64,000 bases of DNA, taken from positions 315,215 to 379,214 of the forward strand of contig NZ_JOCA01000009.1 of assembly GCF_000718785.1 (NCBI RefSeq), in the 5' to 3' direction. Below, one piece after another: positions 55,908 through 64,000 of this stretch. The position numbers and the translations under genes were made by a program. The notes under the pieces were generated by a model that made no database searches, was not told where the DNA came from, and saw only the letters and a program-made list of their open reading frames with translations. Position 1 is the stretch's first letter; each line of letters opens with the position of its first letter. The DNA comes from Streptomyces sp. NRRL WC-3626 (GTDB taxonomy: Bacteria > Actinomycetota > Actinomycetes > Streptomycetales > Streptomycetaceae).

Positions 55908-57311
55908 ATGAGTGACACCCATGTGCTGATCGTGGGCGCCGGACCGACCGGACTCGCCCTGGGCATCGACCTGGCCCGGCGCGGGGTCCCCGCGCTGGTG
56001 GTGGAGCGGGGCGAGTCGCTGTTCCCCGGTTCGCGCGGCAAGGGGATGCAGCCGCGCACCATGGAGGTCTTCGACGACCTGGGCGTGCTGGACGCGATCC
56101 ACGCGGCGGGCGGCGGCTACCCGGTCGGGATGATCTGGCGCGACGGCGAGCGGGTCGGCGAGCACCACATGTTCGAGCCGGCCGAGCCGACGGAGGACGC
56201 GCCGTACAACGCCCCCTGGATGGTCCCGCAGTGGCGCACCCAGCGGATCCTGCTGGAGCGGCTGGAGGAACTCGGCGGCAAGGTCTCCTACGGCCGTGAG
56301 GTCACCGGTGTCACGCAGGACGAGGACGGGGTGACCGCGCACTTCACGTCCGGCGGGCCGGTGCGCGCCCGGTATCTGGTCGCGGCGGACGGCGGCCGTT
56401 CCGTGGTGCGCCGGGCGGTGGGCGTCGGGATGACCGGGGAGGACGTCGACCCGCTTCCCAGCCTGGTGGCGGACGTGCGGATCACCGGCCTGGACCGGGA
56501 CAACTGGCACTTCTTCCCGCAGGGCGAGGGCACCGAGGACCTGCTGGCCCTCTGCCCGCTGGCCGGGACGGAGGACTTCCAGCTGGTGGCCCGGTTCGCG
56601 GAGGGCACGGAGGTGGACCTCTCCCTCGACGGCATACGGCAGGTCGTCGCCGCTCGCTCGCATCTCGCCGCGGAGGCCGTCACGGAGGTCCGCTGGGCCT
56701 CGGACTTCCGGCCGCGCGCCGCGCTGGCGGACCGGTTCCGGGTGGGCCGGGTCTTCCTCGCCGGCGACGCGGCGCACGTGCACTCCCCGGCCGGCGGGCA
56801 GGGCCTCAACACCAGCGTGCAGGACGCCTACAACCTGGGCTGGAAGCTGGGCGCGGTGCTGGGCGACGGGGCGGACGCCGCACTGCTGGAGACGTACGAG
56901 GAGGAGCGTCGCCCGATCGCCGGGCAGATGCTGGGCCTGTCCACGAGCGTCCACCGGGGCGAGACCCGGCGGGGCGGCGCCACCCGGCAGCTGGGCATCG
57001 GCTATGCCGGGTCGGCGCTCACCACGGAGGCGCGGACGGCGCCCGGCCCGGTGCGCGCGGGTGACCGGGCCCCGGACGCCACGGTGGACGGCGTACGGCT
57101 CTTCGACGCGTTCCGGGGACCGCACTGGACCCTGCTGGCGCTGGGCGTCGCCGCCCCCGAGCCGCCCGCCGCGGTACGGCTGGTGCGGGGCCCGGCGCAC
57201 GCCACGTACGGCACCGGGCTGTTCCTCGTCCGGCCGGACGGTTATGTGGGCTGGGCGGGCGACACCCCGGCCGGTCTCACCGGGTACCTGGCCCGCTTCA
57301 GCCGCGGCTGA
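55908..57311 (+). CDS. FAD-dependent aromatic monooxygenase
   Basis: A 467-residue class A flavoprotein hydroxylase. The GxGxxG dinucleotide motif is at the start (VLIVGAGPTGLALGIDLARR), the DG motif is at 'YLVAADGGRSVVRRAVG', and the GD motif is at FLAGDAAHVHSPAGGQGLNT, followed by VQDAYNLGWKLGAVL. The C-terminal thioredoxin-like tail (from about 375) is of the phenol-hydroxylase kind. It has an AAGGAGAG ribosome site overlapping operator 2. The TetR partner suggests inducible detoxification or modification of an aromatic compound; the substrate is unknown. Confidence 0.9.
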   Translation: MSDTHVLIVGAGPTGLALGIDLARRGVPALVVERGESLFPGSRGKGMQPRTMEVFDDLGVLDAIHAAGGGYPVGMIWRDGERVGEHHMFEPAEPTEDAPYNAPWMVPQWRTQRILLERLEELGGKVSYGREVTGVTQDEDGVTAHFTSGGPVRARYLVAADGGRSVVRRAVGVGMTGEDVDPLPSLVADVRITGLDRDNWHFFPQGEGTEDLLALCPLAGTEDFQLVARFAEGTEVDLSLDGIRQVVAARSHLAAEAVTEVRWASDFRPRAALADRFRVGRVFLAGDAAHVHSPAGGQGLNTSVQDAYNLGWKLGAVLGDGADAALLETYEEERRPIAGQMLGLSTSVHRGETRRGGATRQLGIGYAGSALTTEARTAPGPVRAGDRAPDATVDGVRLFDAFRGPHWTLLALGVAAPEPPAAVRLVRGPAHATYGTGLFLVRPDGYVGWAGDTPAGLTGYLARFSRG

Positions 57312-57343
57312 GGGCCTACGCCGCCCTTGCCGGGCCGGGTGTC

Positions 57344-57919
57344 TCAGCCGTCGAGAAGGGTATCCACCGGGATCTCGGCACTCACACCGACCGACCCCGG
57401 TACGACGACGTCCTGACCCCGCTTGAAGTACTGGGGATCGGGGTACCTGCCGTCGGCCGGTTCGGTGTAGAGCACGACCTCGTCGTGTTTGCGGTCCACG
57501 ATCAGGTAGACCGGGATACCGGCCTGGGCATAGCACTCGACCTTGGGTCCAAGGTCGTCGGACCAGTTCGACGACGTGACCTCGACGACCATGCGGAAGA
57601 CGTTCGGCGCGTAGTAGTTCTTCGTGACATGGGCGTCCCGGAAGTCCACGTCGACGATGGAGAGGTCGGGGATGGCGAAGTCCGAGGGCAGAGTGGGCAG
57701 CCACAGCCCGATGCCCTGTACGTACTCGTACCCGGCCTCGACGAGCCCTGCCCGGTCAAGGGCCCTGCCCAGCTTCGTCAGCGACAGAGCATGCGAGCCG
57801 TCCGGCGGCGGTGTCACAGTGAGCCTCCCCTGGAGAATCTCCACGCGGTGGCCCGGCAGTGCACGGGTGAGCTGGTCGGCAGCCTCGCCCAGGGTCAGCT
57901 CCTGCTGCAGTACGGCCAT
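57344..57919 (-). CDS. Uma2-family endonuclease-like protein
   Basis: 191 residues from the ATG at 57919, chosen because AAAGGAGG lies 6 nt upstream (a longer reading from 57943 lacks this). Features: HRVEILQGRLTVTPPPDGSH, the catalytic-type 'AIPDLSIVDVDFRD', MVVEVTSSNWSDDLGPKVEC and AGIPVYLIVDRKHDEVVLY. It is the second Uma2 member in the window and only distantly similar to the one at 28482. It is convergent with the FAD monooxygenase gene. Confidence 0.9.
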   Translation of the reverse strand: MAVLQQELTLGEAADQLTRALPGHRVEILQGRLTVTPPPDGSHALSLTKLGRALDRAGLVEAGYEYVQGIGLWLPTLPSDFAIPDLSIVDVDFRDAHVTKNYYAPNVFRMVVEVTSSNWSDDLGPKVECYAQAGIPVYLIVDRKHDEVVLYTEPADGRYPDPQYFKRGQDVVVPGSVGVSAEIPVDTLLDG

Positions 57920-58011
57920 GGCGTCCTCCTTTTCGGGGCCCACTCTCCACGAGAGTAACCGGGGACGGACGGCTTCCGCCCGTGATCACTCATACGGAGT
58001 ATCCGACCAGG

Positions 58012-59610
<1,599 letters not shown>

Positions 59611-59905
59611 GGTGTGATGCCTCCCGCTGAGCGGCGTTGCTCGACTTGCTCGCCCTGTACCCGTCAGTACGGCCGACCCTTCGACGGACTGTAGCGGTGC
59701 GTGTGCGGCCCGGTGGAGGGGCGCAGGCTGGGACCTTCCTCACAGCCTCGGTGGGACCCCGCTCACAGCCCCGCCTCGGCGGTCGTCGTCCTCGTCGTCT
59801 TCCGGTCACTCACCACCATGCCCCCTTGTTCGCCGGCGGTCACGTCCGGGGAACATCTCAGGTGACGGCCGGCGGCGCCCGGCCGATGAGACGACGGGGG
59901 CCGGT

Positions 59906-60775
59906 GTGCGTAGTACGGGCATGGGGCGGAAGCCGATGGCGGGTCTCGTGGCGCTGGCCGCCCTGACGGCGGGTGCCGCCGGCTGCACGGTGCAGCCGGC
60001 GGGGGCCGACGGGAAGGGCGGGTCGCCGGTACGGATCGAGGTGCCGAGCCGGACGCCGTCCGCGCCGGCACCAAAGTCCCCGCCGTCGAGGGCGCCGGCT
60101 CCGGTCAGCCCCGGGAAGTCCTCTCCTCCCAGGGCCCCGGCACCGCGTGTGCTGTGGTCGCCCGGGGACTCCGGGCGGGACATACGCGAACTCCAGGCCC
60201 GGCTGCGGCAGGTCGCCTGGATCTTCGAGGGGCCGACGGGAACGTACGACGACGCGACGGCGAAGGCGGTCCGGGGCTTCCAGGGCAAGCGCGGACTGCC
60301 GGGTACCGGGGTGACGGACTCCGTCACCTGGCAGCGACTGCTCGGCATGACGCGTGAACCGGGCACGTGGGAGCTGTATCTGATGGGCGGCCAGCCGGCC
60401 GACGCACCCGACCCGCGCTGCCGGACCGGCCGTGTGCTGTGCATCAGCAAGTCGAGCCGCACCCTGCGCTGGATGATCGACGGGCGGACGGTGGACACGA
60501 TGCCGGTCCGCTTCGGCTCCGAGTACACACCGACCCGTGAAGGTGTGTTCCAGGTCTACTGGAAGTCCCGCCACCATGTGTCCACGCTCTACGACTCGCC
60601 GATGCCGTACGCCATGTTCTTCAGCGGCGGCCAAGCCGTGCACTTCTCGGCCGACTTCGCCGCGCGGGGCTACGGCGGTGCCTCGCACGGCTGCGTCAAC
60701 GTACGGGACGAGGGCGCGATCGCCCGGCTGTACGGACAGGTGCGCAACGGCGACAAGGTCGTCGTGCACTGGTGA
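59906..60775 (+). CDS. L,D-transpeptidase lipoprotein with peptidoglycan-binding domain
   Basis: 289 residues from a GTG with a GGGGGCC-like site (ATGs at 59921 and 59936 are alternatives). Signal sequence ending in AAGC (lipid cysteine), a Pro/Ser/Ala-rich wall-spanning linker, a PG_binding_1 domain (SPGDSGRDIRELQARLRQVA, then TAKAVRGFQGKRGLPGTG), and a YkuD catalytic domain with HFSADFAARGYGGASHGCVN, where the SHGC cysteine is the nucleophile. It forms 3-3 crosslinks or attaches proteins in the cell wall. Confidence 0.93.
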   Translation: MRSTGMGRKPMAGLVALAALTAGAAGCTVQPAGADGKGGSPVRIEVPSRTPSAPAPKSPPSRAPAPVSPGKSSPPRAPAPRVLWSPGDSGRDIRELQARLRQVAWIFEGPTGTYDDATAKAVRGFQGKRGLPGTGVTDSVTWQRLLGMTREPGTWELYLMGGQPADAPDPRCRTGRVLCISKSSRTLRWMIDGRTVDTMPVRFGSEYTPTREGVFQVYWKSRHHVSTLYDSPMPYAMFFSGGQAVHFSADFAARGYGGASHGCVNVRDEGAIARLYGQVRNGDKVVVHW

Positions 60776-60780
60776 GAGAG

Positions 60781-60819
60781 GGCGCGGGCGGGACCGGGGG
60801 AACGTGTCCCGCCCGCGCC
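60781..60819. terminator. Terminator between convergent L,D-transpeptidase and anti-sigma-like genes
   Basis: A perfect 14-bp inverted repeat (60781-60794 and 60806-60819), 11-nt loop, starting 5 bp after the stop. Confidence 0.85.
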
Positions 60820-60976
60820 GAGGTGCACGAGCCGTGGGTACGGGGGGAACCCCGGCTCCGTGCGACAGCCGATGACCAGTCGGCTCACTCAGTACTGCGC
60901 CACACGCGCCGAAAGTGTCACACCCGGCGGGGAGGAAACTTCAGAGGGTTGGCAAAGACGCAGGTCAGAGGCGGTT

Positions 60977-62107
60977 TCATTGGCTGTCGTCATTGCCGTT
61001 GCCGTTGTCGCCACCGTTGCCGTTGCCGTTGTCGCTCTCGTCGCCCTGGTCCCGGTCCTCGTCCTCGCTGTCGTCGTAGTCGCCCTTCTTCGGGCTGTTG
61101 CCGCCGTTGCCCTGGTCGGGGCCATTGGACTGGCCCTGGCCCTTCCGGCCCTTGTTCTTGCCGTTGCCGTTGCCGTTGCCCTGTCCGCCGCCGTTGGCGT
61201 TGCTGTTGCCGCCGCCGTTGCCGTTGCCGTTGCCCGGGTGGGCGTCCTCCTCGGCGCCGGAGGTGCCCGACGTGCCCGACGTGCCCGACGTGCCCGAACC
61301 GCCGGACGGGTCCGTCGTGGACAGCACACCCTCGCAGTACGTGCCGATGTGGGAGGAGCCGCCCGCCGCGTTCTCGAGGAGGTGCCGGCGCTCGCCGTTC
61401 AGCTTCTCGCCGTCGCGCCAGGCGCGGCAGGACGCGGCGAGCTGCTTCCAGCCGCGCCCGGAACGGGCCGCGTTCTCCCCCGTGTCCCGGTCGTTCCCGC
61501 CCGGCGCACCCGTTCCGCCGGCGTCCGTCCCGCTCTCGGCCGTACCGGCGGCGCCGTCCGGATGCTCCCCCTCGGGGGTCGGCCCGCCCTTCGGCGGAGA
61601 GGAGATCGGGGGCCGCTCGCGGTGCGTACCGGAGGCGGAGGCGGCCGGGTCGGCCCCGGAGCCGCCGGACGGCCCGGACAGGACTCCGGTACCGGCCAGG
61701 ACGGCCGCGCCGCCGACCATGCCGACGACCAGCGCGGCGGCCAGTCCGAGGCGCAGGGGGCGGGGCCCGCGGGGTCCGTCCGGGGTTCCGGAACGATCTC
61801 CGCGCGGGATGTCGATACGGAAGAGGCCGACGTCGGAGGGTCGCGTTCCGGCCGGCCCGGCCGTGTCGGGGGCCGCCTCCGTCCGTCCCTCCTTCTCCTC
61901 CCGGACCTTGCGAAAGGCGGCCAGGGCGGCCGCCTCTCCGGGGAGTTCCTCGCCGTCCGCCGGGGGTGGGGCGGAGAGCGCGCGCAGTGTTCCGGCGAGC
62001 CGTCGGGCCTGGTCACGGGCAGCGGGGTCGACGGCTTCGGGGGACTCTCCGCTCAGTAAGCGCTCCGCTGTCGCGCGGTCCAGCCACCTGTACTGCTCGT
62101 CGGCCAT
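60977..62107 (-). CDS. Anti-sigma-like single-pass membrane protein with Gly/Asn-rich tail
   Basis: 376 residues from the ATG at 62107; a GTG sits 3 bp further up. Residues 1-75 are a short cytoplasmic helical part (RWLDRATAERLLSGESPEAV), then an acidic region, one transmembrane helix (about 118-142, LGLAAALVVGMVGGAAVLAG), and an outside part with two cysteines (SCRAW and TYCEG). The last 110 residues are low complexity: GTSGTSGTSG, then Gly-Asn repeats, then an acidic Asp/Gly/Asn end. Overlap with the sigma gene suggests that it restrains that sigma factor. No zinc anti-sigma HxxxCxxC motif is present. Confidence 0.8.
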   Translation of the reverse strand: MADEQYRWLDRATAERLLSGESPEAVDPAARDQARRLAGTLRALSAPPPADGEELPGEAAALAAFRKVREEKEGRTEAAPDTAGPAGTRPSDVGLFRIDIPRGDRSGTPDGPRGPRPLRLGLAAALVVGMVGGAAVLAGTGVLSGPSGGSGADPAASASGTHRERPPISSPPKGGPTPEGEHPDGAAGTAESGTDAGGTGAPGGNDRDTGENAARSGRGWKQLAASCRAWRDGEKLNGERRHLLENAAGGSSHIGTYCEGVLSTTDPSGGSGTSGTSGTSGTSGAEEDAHPGNGNGNGGGNSNANGGGQGNGNGNGKNKGRKGQGQSNGPDQGNGGNSPKKGDYDDSEDEDRDQGDESDNGNGNGGDNGNGNDDSQ

Positions 62108-62781
62108 CACATGTCCTTCTGCGTCCGCGCTCGCATCTGCGTCACACTCGCGGACGTCACCGTACGACGGCGGGGTGCTCGCTGGGGAGGAAGGGCGCCG
62201 AGCCCGCCGCCGGATTCCGGATGGCCCTCCGGAACGCCGCCGAGCAACTCCCCCAGCCGTTTCAGACCCCGGTGCGCGGCCGTACGTACGGCACCCGGAC
62301 GCTTGCCCAGCGTCTCGGCGGCCGACTTGGCGTCGAGACCCACCACCACCCGCAGGACGACGGCCTCGGCCTGGTCCTGCGGCAGCCGGGAGATGAGGGA
62401 GAACGCCCCGTCGGTGGCCAGCGCCTCGATGGCCTCCCCCGCGGTGTCGGACTCGGCGGCCCGCCCGGTCAGCTCGGTCTCGTCGCCGCCGATCGCGGGC
62501 CGGCGCCCGCGCATCCTGATGTGGTCCAGCGCCCGGTTGCGGGCGATCCGGGCCGCCCAGCCGCGGAACCGGTCCGCGTCCCCGGTGAAACGATCCAGGT
62601 CACGGGCGATCTGCAGCCACGCCTCGGACGTCACGTCCTCGGCGTCGGGCTCGCCCACCAGTGTCCGCACATAACCCAGCAGCCGCGGATGCACCGCGCG
62701 GTACACGGTCCGGAACGCGGTCTCGTCCCCGTCCTGGGCCGCACGCACCGCGGCGGTCAGCTCCACGTCGTCCCCCAGCAC
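62107..62781 (-). CDS. ECF RNA polymerase sigma factor
   Basis: 224 residues from a GTG. Region 2 (about 10-85) includes YRAVHPRLLGYVRTLVGEPD, then AEDVTSEAWLQIARDLDRF and FRGWAARIARNRALDHIR. Region 4 (about 130-185) includes SRLPQDQAEAVVLRVVVGLD and the HTH with KRPGAVRTAAHRGLKRLGEL. A basic, disordered tail of about 40 residues follows. It overlaps the membrane anti-sigma-like gene and forms an operon with it. Confidence 0.9.
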   Translation of the reverse strand: MLGDDVELTAAVRAAQDGDETAFRTVYRAVHPRLLGYVRTLVGEPDAEDVTSEAWLQIARDLDRFTGDADRFRGWAARIARNRALDHIRMRGRRPAIGGDETELTGRAAESDTAGEAIEALATDGAFSLISRLPQDQAEAVVLRVVVGLDAKSAAETLGKRPGAVRTAAHRGLKRLGELLGGVPEGHPESGGGLGALPPQRAPRRRTVTSASVTQMRARTQKDM

Positions 62782-63183
62782 ACGCGCGCGCCCTTCTGCG
62801 CCTAAGCCGGCGCCGCTCTCGCGGACCGGGTTGCTCGCCGTCGTGGTTGCTCAATTCGTGGTTGCGGTTACCGGCCGCGGGCGGTTCGTGGTCAAGTGTC
62901 CGTCGTGGCCTGGCGCGAAAGGCACGTTACGGCCTGAATCCTCTCCCCGTCCATGTTCGTCCAAGATGCAATTAACCCGTGACACAGGGGGTGTGACAGA
63001 AACCGCACTCATGGCGCTGTAGGGAGTACGGGCCGCCGCGCGGCCCGTGCCGCGCGACGGCCGGGGCCTCTCCTGTGGGGGGTGGCGGCCCCGGCCGTTG
63101 CTTCGCGGTCCTCCCGCGGGCGCCGGCGTCGCGTTCGACGGTGCCAAAGAGGGCGTACGGCCGGGCGTCCGCACGCCGTGCCG
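62782..63183. other. 402-bp intergenic region with two hairpins
   Basis: The left part is the promoter region of the sigma factor operon and has modestly A+T-rich sequence (about 62860-62975). Direct GTGAC words 14 bp apart occur near 62980. The right part holds a hairpin with 8-bp arms (63028-63035 and 63041-63048) and a second C/G-rich stem around 63058-63098, which probably end nearby transcripts. No ORF or tRNA is supported. Confidence 0.5.
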
Positions 63184-64000
63184 TCAACTTCGCTGGAAGA
63201 ACTCCACCTCCGCCAGGGCCAGATGACCTCCCTCCGTGAGGCCGGCGGGTGAACCCAGCACCAGCCGTACCGACTTCACGTCACTGATGCCGGTGGGGAT
63301 CGTCTGAGGACCGGGCTTGTCGCTGAGGGTGATCTCCTTGCGGTGCTCGGTGCCGTCCTCGGCGGTCACCTCCAGGTCCACCTGGAGGGCGCGGCCCTGA
63401 CGGGCGTACGCCTCCGGGGACGCGGACGCGCCGTTGGTGATGATCAGGTCGACGAGACGGAACGGCTTGCGGAAGGTGTAGGTCACGGAGGCGCCGGGTC
63501 CGGGCGCGCCCCAGTAGCGGTCGCTGAGTCCGTCCGTGGTGTCCGCGGCCGGATGGCCGCGCACGGCCGCGCTCGCCTCCACACCGGCCGGGGTGATGGG
63601 CGTGGCCTTGCCGAGCTTGTCGCGGGTGTCCTCGATCAGGGCCCGTCCGGCGGGCAGCAGCAGGAAACCCGCCGCGCACAGGGCCAGCACCACGGCCAGG
63701 ATCACGGCGAACCGGAACCCCGATCCCGACCCGGTCCGCCTGCGCCGCCGGAACGGCCACACCGTCCGCCACCACGGGAGGGGGGCGGGCTTCTCGGCGG
63801 GGCTGAGTTCGGCGGCACAGCGCCGGCAGAAGCGGCGCTCGGGCCGGTTGACCGTCCCGCAGACCGGACACGCCCGGCCCACCACATCGCCTTCCTCGAC
63901 GACCGTGGGCCGGATCACGGGGCGGGGGGCCACTGGTTTCGCGGGGAGGACGGGGCCGACGGGGCCGGACGCGGGGGCGGGGGGCGACACGGCCGGGGAG
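63184..64000 (-). CDS. Zinc-ribbon membrane protein with discoidin-like domain, 5' end outside the window
   Basis: The frame is open to the right edge, so the N-terminus is incomplete; a GTG at 63990 is not clearly the start. Visible order: a Pro-rich segment, a zinc ribbon (CPVCGTVNRPERRFCRRC), a basic linker RRRRRTG, one transmembrane helix (about FAVILAVVLALCAAGFLLL), and an outside beta domain with DGLSDRYWGAPGPGASVTYT and 'FRLVDLIITNGAS' that fits an F5/8-type (discoidin, NADase-like) carbohydrate-binding fold. The order suggests sensing or binding at the cell surface. Confidence 0.82.
   Translation of the reverse strand, partial: SPAVSPPAPASGPVGPVLPAKPVAPRPVIRPTVVEEGDVVGRACPVCGTVNRPERRFCRRCAAELSPAEKPAPLPWWRTVWPFRRRRRTGSGSGFRFAVILAVVLALCAAGFLLLPAGRALIEDTRDKLGKATPITPAGVEASAAVRGHPAADTTDGLSDRYWGAPGPGASVTYTFRKPFRLVDLIITNGASASPEAYARQGRALQVDLEVTAEDGTEHRKEITLSDKPGPQTIPTGISDVKSVRLVLGSPAGLTEGGHLALAEVEFFQRS

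Noticed and set aside
59611..59905. Possible cobalamin riboswitch upstream of the mutase gene
   Set aside because: No B12-box-like conserved sequence or matching stem pattern was visible on the minus strand.
62970..63000. Possible second AfsQ1 box from two GTGAC words near the sigma factor gene
   Set aside because: The spacer is nine bases, not six, so it does not match the consensus.

Overview
The window is chromosomal DNA from a Streptomyces. Base composition is strongly G+C-rich with the usual third-position bias, many genes start with GTG, and several neighbourhoods are Streptomyces-specific: the AfsQ1/AfsQ2/SigQ locus, XRE-DUF397 pairs, and a nucleoside-uptake block beside a sialic-acid-like wall-polymer cluster. 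From memory, the backbone order resembles the S. coelicolor SCO4869-SCO4916 interval read backwards. This was not checked against a database.

Layout. (1) 1-5445: the end of a phosphohexomutase gene, a PH-domain membrane protein, deoC and two overlapping aldehyde dehydrogenase genes. (2) 5446-14604: an accessory island. It holds an AT-rich TTA-containing membrane protein, decayed pieces of a NERD-domain protein and a HerA-like ATPase, two XRE regulators with DUF6879 or DUF397 partners, a methyltransferase, an AIPR-like remnant, and a 530-residue protein with the N-terminal signature of contractile-injection cargo. (3) 14824-21401: small secreted proteins, a uridine-kinase-like gene, sigQ/afsQ1/afsQ2, a lipoprotein, and VanZ and PspC proteins. 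(4) 21541-29066: adenosine deaminase, a hydrolase-fold protein, LysR/MFS, an ECF sigma factor, STAS, AEC and Uma2 proteins. (5) 29161-37442: thymidine phosphorylase, cytidine deaminase, a nucleoside ABC transporter and two BMP lipoproteins. (6) 37853-39094: an M20 amidohydrolase. (7) 39400-55181: a cell-surface polymer cluster. It holds a nonulosonate synthase, a CMP-transferase/HAD fusion, three polysialyltransferase-like proteins, a GT29 sialyltransferase-like protein, a pyruvyltransferase fusion, two GT2 enzymes, an acyltransferase and a methyltransferase. (8) 55185-64000: TetR/FAD monooxygenase, a second Uma2 protein, a methylmalonyl-CoA mutase large subunit, an L,D-transpeptidase, an ECF sigma factor with an anti-sigma-like partner, and a zinc-ribbon/discoidin-like protein cut by the window edge.

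How the genes work together. deoC, add, the transporter-cdd-deoA operon and both BMP lipoprotein genes share the palindrome CTACGCGCGTAG. It is perfect upstream of three of them and carries a changed edge upstream of the two lipoproteins, and it sits on the predicted -10 region each time. Together they form a nucleoside uptake and salvage regulon whose regulator lies outside the window. The cluster in region 7 has what is needed to make, activate, polymerise and decorate a Kdn- or sialic-acid-type polymer, resembling the teichulosonic acid locus of S. coelicolor. Its two halves carry a duplicated GT2-polysialyltransferase module around a GT29/pyruvyltransferase pair.
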